The notes beneath the pieces were generated by a model. That model was not told the origin of the DNA and searched no databases. It saw only the letters and a list, made by a program, of their open reading frames with translations. Shown in pieces: positions 7,201 to 12,670 of a stretch of 12,670 nucleotides of DNA (position 1 is the stretch's first letter; each line of letters starts with the position of its first letter). This DNA comes from an uncultured Methylophaga sp. (lineage in GTDB: Bacteria > Pseudomonadota > Gammaproteobacteria > Nitrosococcales > Methylophagaceae), in contig CANRLD010000037.1 in the NCBI GenBank assembly GCA_947631375.1, forward strand, positions 1-12,670, written 5' to 3'. A program made the translations under genes and the position numbers.

Positions 7201-8748
7201 TCACTCCTGACGCGCGCTGCGCAGTTCGTCGGGGAAAAATGTCATTACACTTTGTACCGGGAAGGGGGTCATTCCGCCCATCGCACATAATGAACCGTCA
7301 ACCATCGTGTCACATAAGTCTTCCAGCAGCTGCCAGTTCATTTCCTGGTTTTCACCAGTACGAATTCGGTCAATCACTTCTACGCCGCGAGTTGCCCCTA
7401 TCCGACAAGGAGTACACTTACCACAGGATTCGAATTCACAGAATTCCATTGCAAAGCGTGCCTGCTCACCCATATCGACAGTATCGTCAAACATGACAAC
7501 ACCGCCATGGCCTAAGACGGCTTTTTCAGCAGAAAATCCTTCGTAATCAATGAGAGTATCCCACTGCTGTTCCGGTAAATAAGCACCTAACGGTCCGCCA
7601 ACCTGTACTGCTTTCAGTGGTCGACCACTGCGTGTGCCTCCACCAAATTCGTTCATTAACTGACTGAGTGGCATGCCAAAGGCCAGTTCTACCAAGCCAC
7701 CACGTTTGACATTGCCTGCCAGTTGAACGGGTAGGGTGCCGCGTGAGCGGCCAATACCGTAATCAGCATACGCCTGACCGCCTTTGTCCAGAATGTATGG
7801 AATCGCTGCCAGTGACAGAACATTGTTGACGATAGTGGGGTTGCCAAACAGACCGACAATAGCGGGAAGAGGCGGTTTGGCGCGAACCAGTCCGCGTTTA
7901 CCTTCGAGGCTGTCCAGTAACGAGGTTTCTTCGCCACAGATATAAGCGCCGGCACCAAGTCGAACTTCCAGATCAAACTGACGTTTGCTGCCGAGAATAT
8001 TCTTACCGAGATAGCCGTGTTCATATGCTGTAGCAATTGCCTGCTTCAAGATCTCATGGGCGACAGGATATTCAGAACGTAGATAGATATAGCCCTGGCT
8101 GGCATTGATCGCCAGTCCGGCGATGGTCATTCCTTCAATCAGCATGAAGGGATCACACTCCATAACCAGGCGATCAGCAAAGCTGCCCGAGTCTCCTTCA
8201 TCGGCATTGCAGACAATATATTTTTGTTCGCCAGGCGCATCCAAAACAGTCTGCCACTTAATACCTGTTGGGAAAGCTGCACCGCCACGACCACGTAAGC
8301 CGGAGGTTTTGACTTCATCAACAATTTGTTGTCCGCTCAGTTGCAAGGCATTTTTCAATCCTTTGTAGCCATCGTGAGACGTGTAGTCTTCCAGCGAAAC
8401 TGGATCGGTGATGCCTGCGCGGACAAATGTCAGCCGTTGTTGATTTTTCAGATAAGGAATTTCTTCTACCAGACCGACACTGGCTGGATGGCTTTGCTGA
8501 CCTTCCTGGAAACGTTCATCGAACAAGGCGGCGATATCATCAGTACTTAATGGCCCAAAACCAATACGCCCCTCAGGTGTTTGTACTTCAACCAAGGGCT
8601 CAAGCCAGAATAAACCGCGAGATCCGTTGCGTACAACTTCAATATCCAAGCCACGGCTCGCCGCTTCAGCCTGAATGAGTGTCGCAATTTTATTTGCGCC
8701 TAATGATAATGCTGTTGTGTCACGAGGGACGAAAACCCGAGTTGTCAT
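7201..8748 (-). CDS. fdsB: NAD-dependent formate dehydrogenase beta subunit FdsB
   Basis: Diaphorase subunit that passes electrons from the FdsA/FdsG clusters through FMN to NAD+. It has 515 residues, longer than plain NuoF because of an N-terminal thioredoxin-like domain (about 1-85), which here has no cysteines. The FMN/NADH part begins with GLRGRGGAAFPTG (150-162) and continues with YIVCNADEGDSGSF (177-190) and LGAGAYICGEETSLL (264-278). The C-terminal 4Fe-4S cluster ligands are Cys442, Cys445 and Cys448 (SCGKCTPCRIG) with Cys488. GGGAGG precedes the ATG at good spacing. The ATG shares one base with the fdsG stop (TGATG). HoxF and NuoF are relatives; the neighbouring fdsG, fdsA and fdsD identify this copy. 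Confidence 0.96.
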   Translation of the reverse strand: MTTRVFVPRDTTALSLGANKIATLIQAEAASRGLDIEVVRNGSRGLFWLEPLVEVQTPEGRIGFGPLSTDDIAALFDERFQEGQQSHPASVGLVEEIPYLKNQQRLTFVRAGITDPVSLEDYTSHDGYKGLKNALQLSGQQIVDEVKTSGLRGRGGAAFPTGIKWQTVLDAPGEQKYIVCNADEGDSGSFADRLVMECDPFMLIEGMTIAGLAINASQGYIYLRSEYPVAHEILKQAIATAYEHGYLGKNILGSKRQFDLEVRLGAGAYICGEETSLLDSLEGKRGLVRAKPPLPAIVGLFGNPTIVNNVLSLAAIPYILDKGGQAYADYGIGRSRGTLPVQLAGNVKRGGLVELAFGMPLSQLMNEFGGGTRSGRPLKAVQVGGPLGAYLPEQQWDTLIDYEGFSAEKAVLGHGGVVMFDDTVDMGEQARFAMEFCEFESCGKCTPCRIGATRGVEVIDRIRTGENQEMNWQLLEDLCDTMVDGSLCAMGGMTPFPVQSVMTFFPDELRSARQE

Positions 8749-9239
8749 CAGCTGACCTCCCGCATCGCATCACGGCAGTCAGCAATCAGCTCATCAAAAC
8801 GTGTTGTACTGACTTTGCCATAGATGTTGGCATCTATTCGGACTGATGGGCCGGTTGCACAGTTCCCAAGACAATAAACTGGTTCAAGAGTGACGCTGCC
8901 ACAGGCGGTCGTTTCTGCAAAGTCAATGCCCAGAGTAGTTTTTGCGTGCTTTTCAAGTGCACGACTGCCCACTGACTGACAGGCTTCGGCACGGCAGATT
9001 TCAACAATATGTCGGCCTGTTGGGTGGGTGCGAAAATGGTGGTAAAAGCTGATAACACCGTGCACTTCGGCACGAGTGAGCAACATCTCTTCAGCAATAA
9101 CGGGAATAGTACTTTCAGGGATATAGCCGATATGATCCTGAATAGCATGCAAAATAGGAAGTAAAGCACCAGGCTTGTGTTTCAGCCCATGGATAATGTC
9201 GCGGACGCCTTCCATCCGCCATTGCCCAGATGTTGTCAT
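8748..9239 (-). CDS. fdsG: NAD-dependent formate dehydrogenase gamma subunit FdsG
   Basis: Small electron-transfer subunit (163 residues) related to NuoE, with a thioredoxin-like fold and one 2Fe-2S cluster. The ligands are Cys82 and Cys87 (ICRAEACQSVG) with Cys123 and Cys127 (VYCLGNCATGP), the CX4C plus CX3C family pattern. The N-terminal half is helical and contains PGALLPILHAIQDHIGYIP (23-41) and the EVHGVISFYHHF block (58-69), typical of NuoE/FdsG. The ATG at 9239 follows GAGAGAGGCG; a second Met at residue 9 is possible but less well placed. It is the first gene of the fds unit, behind a 238-base regulatory region, and overlaps fdsB by one base. Confidence 0.95.
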   Translation of the reverse strand: MTTSGQWRMEGVRDIIHGLKHKPGALLPILHAIQDHIGYIPESTIPVIAEEMLLTRAEVHGVISFYHHFRTHPTGRHIVEICRAEACQSVGSRALEKHAKTTLGIDFAETTACGSVTLEPVYCLGNCATGPSVRIDANIYGKVSTTRFDELIADCRDAMREVS

Positions 9240-9262
9240 AGTCGCCTCTCTCTCAAGTTCTA

Positions 9263-9280
9263 TATGAAATGAAATTCATA
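9263..9280. repeat. TATGAA-N6-TTCATA inverted repeat near fdsG
   Basis: Perfect 6-base arms, TATGAA (9263-9268) and TTCATA (9275-9280), around a 6-base spacer. It lies 24-41 bases before the fdsG start, so it would be near or just after the transcription start. The dyad form suits a dimeric winged-helix regulator, and the TATGAA core recurs in the two 14-base repeats further upstream. Confidence 0.55.
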
Positions 9281-9291
9281 CATTTTTTATT

Positions 9292-9297
9292 TTTATA
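9292..9297 (-). promoter_or_regulatory. Candidate -10 box of the fds promoter
   Basis: TATAAA on the minus strand (5 of 6 matches to TATAAT). No good -35 is found 16-18 bases upstream (CTGTGA or CCTGTG), which would fit an activator-dependent promoter. A start near 9284 would give a leader of about 45 bases. The region is AT-rich, so chance matches are likely. Confidence 0.3.
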
Positions 9298-9329
9298 ATT
9301 AATCAAGACGGTATCACAGGGATTTACAG

Positions 9330-9343
9330 TTAAAAATATGAAA
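9330..9343. repeat. 14-base direct repeat, copy 1 (fds leader)
   Basis: TTAAAAATATGAAA on the plus strand, identical to a second copy 88 bases away at 9418-9431. It contains the TATGAA core of the nearby inverted repeat. If the predicted -10 is right, this copy lies about 46-59 bases upstream of the transcription start, a usual place for an activator. Confidence 0.5.
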
Positions 9344-9417
9344 ATAATTGCATATGTAGAGAAGGCGCGCAGATTAAATACAAAACAATTGGAAACTAAT
9401 CCATCAGTATCTGTGGT

Positions 9418-9431
9418 TTAAAAATATGAAA
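9418..9431. repeat. 14-base direct repeat, copy 2 (fds leader)
   Basis: Second exact copy of TTAAAAATATGAAA, in the same orientation as copy 1, about 47 bases beyond the regulator stop codon. An exact 14-base match within 238 bases is notable, though AT-richness raises the chance of coincidence. Confidence 0.5.
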
Positions 9432-9449
9432 GGGAAACAATAAGTTTCG

Positions 9450-9482
9450 CCTGACGTTTCAGCTGATGATGTTGTCGTCAGG
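9450..9482 (-). repeat. CCTGACG/CGTCAGG inverted repeat over the regulator stop codon
   Basis: Perfect 7-base arms (9450-9456 and 9476-9482) with a 19-base loop that includes CAGCTG. The arm at 9476-9482 overlaps the stop codon of the regulator gene (9478-9480). No T-run follows on the minus strand, so it is not a standard intrinsic terminator. It could be an mRNA-end hairpin or an operator. Confidence 0.5.
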
Positions 9483-10560
9483 ACGCTAATATCGTGTCGA
9501 AAAAGAGCGGGACAGTTATGTGCTGTCCGCAGCGCTCCAGTTCGTAACCGGCAAACTCTGCTATAGCATGATGAAAAGTGTTGTCAGACAGACAATCAAT
9601 CAATGCTTGCGTACCGTTATGTTCAAGTTGCTGCCGGTTTATAGCAAGGCAGTAGTGCTCCCATTGCATGGGGATGAAGTCCAGCCCAAATGTTTGGGCG
9701 ACGGCAGCAAGGCCGAAGCCACAATGAGCGGTGCCATTGGCTACGCTTGCTGCTACTGCCATCTGTGTGTTGACTTGCTGATGGTAGCCAGTAATGGTGT
9801 CAGCTGGGATTTGCTGCAGTGCCAGCAACTGATCAAGCAGCTTGCGTGTGTCTGAGTTTTTTGGATGATTAATAAAACGAAGATCGGAGTTGCTTAAATC
9901 AGCAAATGAACGAAGGGCGTGTGGATTACCTTTTTCGACCATCAATCCTTGCAGGCGCTTGGTTAAATACAGCAAATGGTATTGTTCGGCAGAGAGAAAG
10001 GCTAAATACTCGGATACCAATGCCTGGCCTGCTTGGCCTGCCGGAAGATGGAACCCTGCGATATCACAGCGTCCCTCATGTAATGCCCGCAGGTTGTCGA
10101 GACTTTCGTGGAAATACAGTGCTATCGGCGCGGTTTCAATGCCGAGTAAGGTGTCTTGCAGCATGCTGACAAGCAGATCGTGGCTGGCATGAATTTGCAG
10201 ATAATCCGTTTCGGGTTGCTGAATATGTGCTAGCTGGCACATCAGTTCCGTCGCTTGATTGGCTAATTGCGGAGCATGATTTGCTTGTAGTAGTTGCTGG
10301 GCCTGCAGCAGCTTTTTACCGGTTTCTGATAGCTTTGCCCCCCGGCCACGATGTTTTATCAATAATGAAGCACCAAGCAGTTGATGCCATTTTTCCATTA
10401 AGCCCCAAGCATGACGGTAGGAAACCTGACATTGCAAAGCGGCTTGTTGTAGTGAACCAAATGATTGAAGCGAGCTCAACAGATCAAACAACAGCGGATC
10501 CAGCGTAACAAGATGGCCGTTCTGTTCAAGCTGCCAGCGAAAATCAATTTTAATATTCAC
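9478..10560 (-). CDS. ModE-type HTH regulator fused to a PBP-like sensor domain
   Basis: Predicted one-component transcription factor of 360 residues. A ModE/LysR-type winged helix-turn-helix lies at about 22-85 (FGSLQQAALQCQVSYRHAWGLMEKW, helix-turn-helix near 36-63; wing KHRGRGAKLSETG 69-81). The rest (about 118-345) matches the PBP-like domain related to periplasmic molybdate-binding proteins, with GLMVEKGNPHAL (205-216), RFINHPKNSDTRKLLDQLL (228-246), ITGYH (256-260), AVAASVANGTAHCGFGLAAVA (split at 268-288) and LDFIPMQWEHYCL (293-305). No Mop domains are present, so it is not classical ModE. The start is a GTG at 10560; an in-frame stop and no ATG lie upstream. The gene sits between moaE and fdsG on the same strand, so it most likely controls fds, with molybdate, tungstate, formate or cofactor as possible signals. 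Confidence 0.85.
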   Translation of the reverse strand: MNIKIDFRWQLEQNGHLVTLDPLLFDLLSSLQSFGSLQQAALQCQVSYRHAWGLMEKWHQLLGASLLIKHRGRGAKLSETGKKLLQAQQLLQANHAPQLANQATELMCQLAHIQQPETDYLQIHASHDLLVSMLQDTLLGIETAPIALYFHESLDNLRALHEGRCDIAGFHLPAGQAGQALVSEYLAFLSAEQYHLLYLTKRLQGLMVEKGNPHALRSFADLSNSDLRFINHPKNSDTRKLLDQLLALQQIPADTITGYHQQVNTQMAVAASVANGTAHCGFGLAAVAQTFGLDFIPMQWEHYCLAINRQQLEHNGTQALIDCLSDNTFHHAIAEFAGYELERCGQHITVPLFFDTILAS

Positions 10561-10587
10561 TGAATTACCGTGGTGTTTATGCCTTGC

Positions 10588-10598
10588 ACCTGCCAGGT
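10588..10598. repeat. ACCTG-C-CAGGT palindrome before the regulator gene
   Basis: Perfect 5-base arms with one central base, in the 48-base gap between the moaE stop and the regulator GTG. It is a possible autoregulatory operator or a small hairpin. It shares no sequence with the fds leader repeats, and so short a palindrome could be chance. Confidence 0.25.
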
Positions 10599-10608
10599 AG
10601 CATCAGCC

Positions 10609-11043
10609 TCAGTGACCATCAGTATTGGATTCCACCCAGCGAGCACCTTGCGGACAGTATTCTTTCTTCCAGAAGGGCGCTTTATATTTGAGTTCTTCAA
10701 TCAGCCAGTTACAGGCATCAAGTGCTGCGCGGCGATGTGCTGACCAGCAGCCGATTAACACAATGGCATCGCCGGGTTGAATATCTCCGACGCGGTGGAC
10801 AATGAGGCAATCGGTTAACGACCAGTTGGCTTTGGCTTGTTGCTCCAGCTTCCTGAGGTAGTGTGCGGTCATCGCTGGGTAATGCTCCAGCGACATGCTT
10901 GTTACGAGAGTGTCATTATTCTGATCACGCATCGTACCGATAAAGCTGGCTGACGCGCCGTCTCTGCCGGTGGGTAACTGTTGGGTAAACTCGCTCAGCC
11001 ATTGATAGGGCTGAAAACGTTGATCCAGAATATGCGTGGCCAC
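10609..11043 (-). CDS. moaE: Molybdopterin synthase catalytic subunit MoaE
   Basis: Large subunit of molybdopterin synthase; with thiocarboxylated MoaD it inserts two sulfurs into cyclic pyranopterin monophosphate to make molybdopterin. I chose the GTG at 11043, one base after the moaD stop (TAA-C-GTG), giving 144 residues; the longer open frame runs back through moaD and adds unrelated sequence. Visible motifs are SASFIGTMRDQN (31-42), LEHYPAMT (52-59), IVHRVGDIQPGD (81-92), SAHRRAALDA (101-110) and ELKYKAPFWKKE (117-128). Lys119 and Lys126 match the two catalytic lysines of E. coli MoaE in position. The MoaD/MoaE pair is complete. Confidence 0.95.
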   Translation of the reverse strand: MATHILDQRFQPYQWLSEFTQQLPTGRDGASASFIGTMRDQNNDTLVTSMSLEHYPAMTAHYLRKLEQQAKANWSLTDCLIVHRVGDIQPGDAIVLIGCWSAHRRAALDACNWLIEELKYKAPFWKKEYCPQGARWVESNTDGH

Positions 11044-11044
11044 G

Positions 11045-11272
11045 TTAACCCCCGGTAACCGGCGGGAAGAAAGCCACTTCATCACCATCTGCCACCTGAC
11101 TTTGCATGGTGGCATAGTCCAGATTGACAGCCACCAGCATATTTTTCGGCGCGGCGGCAGAGTCAGTGGCTTGTGCCCAAACGTCAGCCACTGTTGACGC
11201 CTGCTCTACAATGGTATCGCTTTGCCCCAAGCTTTCCCGCAGGCTGGCAAAAAATTTGACTTGGATAGACAT
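11045..11272 (-). CDS. moaD: Molybdopterin synthase sulfur carrier subunit MoaD
   Basis: Ubiquitin-like sulfur carrier of 75 residues. It ends in PPVTGG; the terminal Gly-Gly is adenylated and thiocarboxylated (by MoeB and a sulfur donor, not in the window) and then inserts into MoaE. IQVKFFASLRESLG at the N-terminus and DGDEVAFFPPVTGG at the C-terminus are standard. The ATG at 11272 has AGGA about 12 bases upstream, a little distant. It is the first gene of the minus-strand run and diverges from moaC, so the 45-base gap and the start of moaC must hold its promoter. Confidence 0.95.
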   Translation of the reverse strand: MSIQVKFFASLRESLGQSDTIVEQASTVADVWAQATDSAAAPKNMLVAVNLDYATMQSQVADGDEVAFFPPVTGG

Positions 11273-11317
11273 CTGGTTGATTGTTTCCTAATTAAAAACA
11301 GAAGGATAACACTCAGC
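11273..11317. promoter_or_regulatory. Divergent moaD/moaC intergenic region
   Basis: Only 45 bases separate the two divergent start codons. The region holds both ribosome-binding sites (AGGA for moaD, GAAGGAT for moaC). It is too short for two full promoters, so at least one promoter must lie inside the opposite coding sequence. I see no ModE-box-like dyad and no molybdenum-cofactor riboswitch. Confidence 0.5.
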
Positions 11318-11797
11318 ATGTCAGAGTTAACGCATTTTAATCAAGCAGGTGAAGCACAGATGGTGGATGTGGGGGCGAAAGCTGTTACCCAGCGAACTGC
11401 TATTGCCAGCGGACAAATTATCATGCTGCCAGAGACATTAAAGCGGATTGAGCAAGGCAATCATAAAAAGGGTGATGTGCTTGGCATTGCTCGTATCGCA
11501 GGCATTATGGCTGCCAAGCGTACTGCTGATTTAATCCCGCTTTGCCATCCACTGGCGCTTAGTAAAGTGACGGTTGATTTTGAAATTAATGCGGATCTTC
11601 ATGCCGTAACCTGTCAGGTTGAAGTGGCAACTGCCGGACAAACCGGTGTCGAGATGGAAGCGCTGACGGCGGTGCAGATAGCGCTACTGACTATTTACGA
11701 TATGTGTAAGGCGGTTGATCGTGGCATGGTCATAAGCAATATCAGTCTGCAGGAAAAAATAGGTGGTCAGTCTGGTCACTGGCGCCGCGAATCGTAA
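11318..11797 (+). CDS. moaC: Cyclic pyranopterin monophosphate synthase MoaC
   Basis: Acts after MoaA in molybdenum cofactor synthesis, converting the MoaA product (3',8-cyclo-dihydro-GTP) to cyclic pyranopterin monophosphate in the cytoplasm. It has 159 residues, the normal size. The ATG at 11318 follows GAAGGAT; the open frame extends upstream, but that part is unrelated to MoaC. Motifs are MVDVGAKAVTQRTA (15-28), KRTADLIPLCHPLALSK (67-83), GVEMEALTAVQIALLTIYDM (110-129) and KIGGQSGH (147-154). Arg26, Lys51, His77, Glu112, Glu114, Asp128, Lys131 and Lys147 are present at the E. coli MoaC positions. moaA and moaB are not next to it. Confidence 0.96.
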   Translation: MSELTHFNQAGEAQMVDVGAKAVTQRTAIASGQIIMLPETLKRIEQGNHKKGDVLGIARIAGIMAAKRTADLIPLCHPLALSKVTVDFEINADLHAVTCQVEVATAGQTGVEMEALTAVQIALLTIYDMCKAVDRGMVISNISLQEKIGGQSGHWRRES

Positions 11798-11938
11798 AAA
11801 AACACGACCAGCAGTGGAAACTCTTCCAATTAAGTTTGAATTCAGCAATCTTGGCTTACACTGTGTGCAGGAATTTTTCCTATGACTTCCAGTGAGTATT
11901 TTCCTGGAAAGCCGACCCATCCTGATACAGAGTGAGTT
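11798..11938. other. moaC-porin intergenic region with two small palindromes
   Basis: These 141 bases hold AGGAA-TTT-TTCCT (11869-11881) and TTTCC-T-GGAAA (11900-11910). Neither is followed by a T-run, so no intrinsic terminator for moaC is evident. They may be operators or mRNA leader structure of the porin gene. GAGTGAG just before 11939 is a plausible ribosome-binding site. No convincing sigma-70 promoter was found by eye, and I see no gene here. Confidence 0.35.
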
Positions 11939-12670
11939 ATGCCCCAGACGATCCTGAAACTGTTTTTCCTGTTTATATTCGCTATGCCTGTGGTTAGTCA
12001 GGCATCCGAGCTACGGTTATTGATTGATATGTTGCATGAAAATGGCATGGTCAGTGACGAGCAGTACGGCAGATTGCTGGCGGAGCTGGAACAAAACCAG
12101 CAACAAGCAACAAAAGAAAAACAGGAAATGACCGAAAAGCTGGAATTGGCAACACAGCCGCCTGCCGTAGAAGTCACGACAAAAGGCGGGCTGCGGGTCA
12201 GAACCACTGACGGTGAGTTTGAAACCAGGTTGCGTGGTCGTCTGATGATTGATGCTGCAAATTATATGGGCGACCCGGAGATGGGCGATGGCACCAATGT
12301 TCGTCGTGCCAGATTGGCGTGGACCGGTCGCATGTATCGTGATTGGGGATTCCAGCTGGATTATGATTTTGCGGGTGGCGGTAAACTTCGCGATTCATTT
12401 GTTTCCTACCTTGGGTTTGAAGACACCAGATTGCGTATTGGTCTGATGGAGATCCCTTTCCAATTGCAATATCGCAGCAGTTCAAGTAACTCCCAGATGA
12501 TTGAACGGAGCTTATTAGGTGCGTTTGGTGGCGATCGTTATATCGGCTTTATGGCGGATACCAAAAAACAACACTGGACCGCAGCCGCTGGCGTATTTGG
12601 TGAAACGGCTACCCGACAAAATCCGATTGTTGATGAAGGCTGGGGTGTCGGTGCACGTTTTACGGTTGCA
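11939..12670 (+). CDS. OprO/OprP-family outer-membrane porin (3' end off the right edge)
   Basis: The first 244 residues of an outer-membrane beta-barrel of the phosphate-selective porin O/P family. A signal peptide covers about residues 1-22 (MPQTILKLFFLFIFAMPVVSQA, cleaved before SEL; shown here only in outline). A short charged helical part (25-72: MLHENGMVSDEQYGRLLAELE and a Gln/Glu/Lys-rich stretch) may form a coiled coil. The barrel begins with GGLRVRTTDGEFETRLRGRL (83-101), followed by NVRRARLAWTG, DWGFQLDYDF, LRIGLMEIPF and GAFGGDRYIGFM, which are typical of the family. Characterised members pass phosphate or pyrophosphate. Next to Mo-cofactor genes, molybdate entry is conceivable but unproved. 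It could instead be an independent unit, since the gap to moaC is 141 bases. Confidence 0.85.
   Translation, partial: MPQTILKLFFLFIFAMPVVSQASELRLLIDMLHENGMVSDEQYGRLLAELEQNQQQATKEKQEMTEKLELATQPPAVEVTTKGGLRVRTTDGEFETRLRGRLMIDAANYMGDPEMGDGTNVRRARLAWTGRMYRDWGFQLDYDFAGGGKLRDSFVSYLGFEDTRLRIGLMEIPFQLQYRSSSSNSQMIERSLLGAFGGDRYIGFMADTKKQHWTAAAGVFGETATRQNPIVDEGWGVGARFTVA

Larger units (their letters stand above)
9240..9477. promoter_or_regulatory. fds leader and promoter region
   Basis: This 238-base AT-rich gap between the regulator gene and fdsG is the longest non-coding stretch in the window and the obvious home of the fds promoter. It holds a TATGAA/TTCATA inverted repeat, two exact copies of a 14-base repeat, and a hairpin at its right end. 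I see no conserved ORF in it, no sigma-54 GG-N10-GC element on the minus strand and no convincing intrinsic terminator. Confidence 0.7.

Noticed and set aside
4320..9239. NuoE-NuoF-NuoG part of respiratory complex I
   Set aside because: The subunits are homologous, but the alpha subunit has the formate dehydrogenase ARVCHSP active site, the beta subunit has the extra N-terminal domain, and fdhD and fdsD follow. No other nuo genes are present.
9240..9477. Sigma-54 promoter for fds
   Set aside because: No TGGCAC-N5-TTGC-like element, nor the minimal GG-N10-GC in that context, was found on the minus strand.
12198..12485. Minus-strand open frame opposite the porin
   Set aside because: It is fully within the strongly supported porin frame, and its protein has low-complexity, His/Pro-rich content typical of an antisense shadow.
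1..12670. Mobile elements, CRISPR array, RNA genes or a phage/defence system
   Set aside because: No transposase or integrase motifs, terminal repeats, spaced repeat array, tRNA-like cloverleaf or defence proteins are visible. Every sizeable coding frame is explained by Mo/formate or porin families.

Overview
The window reads as a molybdenum and formate island from a gammaproteobacterium. Proteins, gene order and codon use look proteobacterial, with moderate GC. A formate dehydrogenase plus an oxalate/formate-type transporter would suit a methylotroph or other formate-oxidising heterotroph, for example something Methylophaga-like, but the species is only a guess. There are no rRNA or tRNA genes, no transposons and no CRISPR. 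Coding density is high, and no gene-free stretch reaches 300 bases.

Layout. All genes from 1 to about 11272 lie on the minus strand, so transcription runs right to left: moaD, moaE (molybdopterin synthase), a regulator with a ModE-type DNA-binding head and a periplasmic-binding-protein-like sensor, then fdsG, fdsB, fdsA, fdhD (the fdsC position) and fdsD for a cytoplasmic NAD-dependent molybdenum formate dehydrogenase. A large OFA-family (oxalate/formate) MFS transporter follows, then modA and the start of modB for molybdate ABC uptake, cut by the left edge. On the plus strand, moaC diverges from moaD across 45 bases, and an OprO/OprP-type porin follows and runs off the right edge.

Working together (inference from known families). 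ModA/ModB import molybdate. MoaC, MoaD and MoaE build molybdopterin; moaA and the later genes are not in the window. FdhD is needed to activate the FdsA active site. FdsA oxidises formate, electrons pass through its Fe-S clusters and FdsG/FdsB to NAD+, and the OFA transporter probably moves formate or oxalate. The fds genes are tightly coupled (1-base overlaps or 4-16 base gaps).

Regulation. A ModE-box-like palindrome overlaps the predicted -10 of modAB, consistent with repression when molybdate is plentiful. The 238-base fds leader carries a TATGAA inverted repeat and an exact 14-base direct repeat, candidate operators for the linked regulator. A weak intrinsic terminator separates fdsD from the transporter. 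I found no clearly novel system. The best leads are the diverged ligand loop of the regulator, the fds leader repeats, and paired periplasmic insertions in the transporter.
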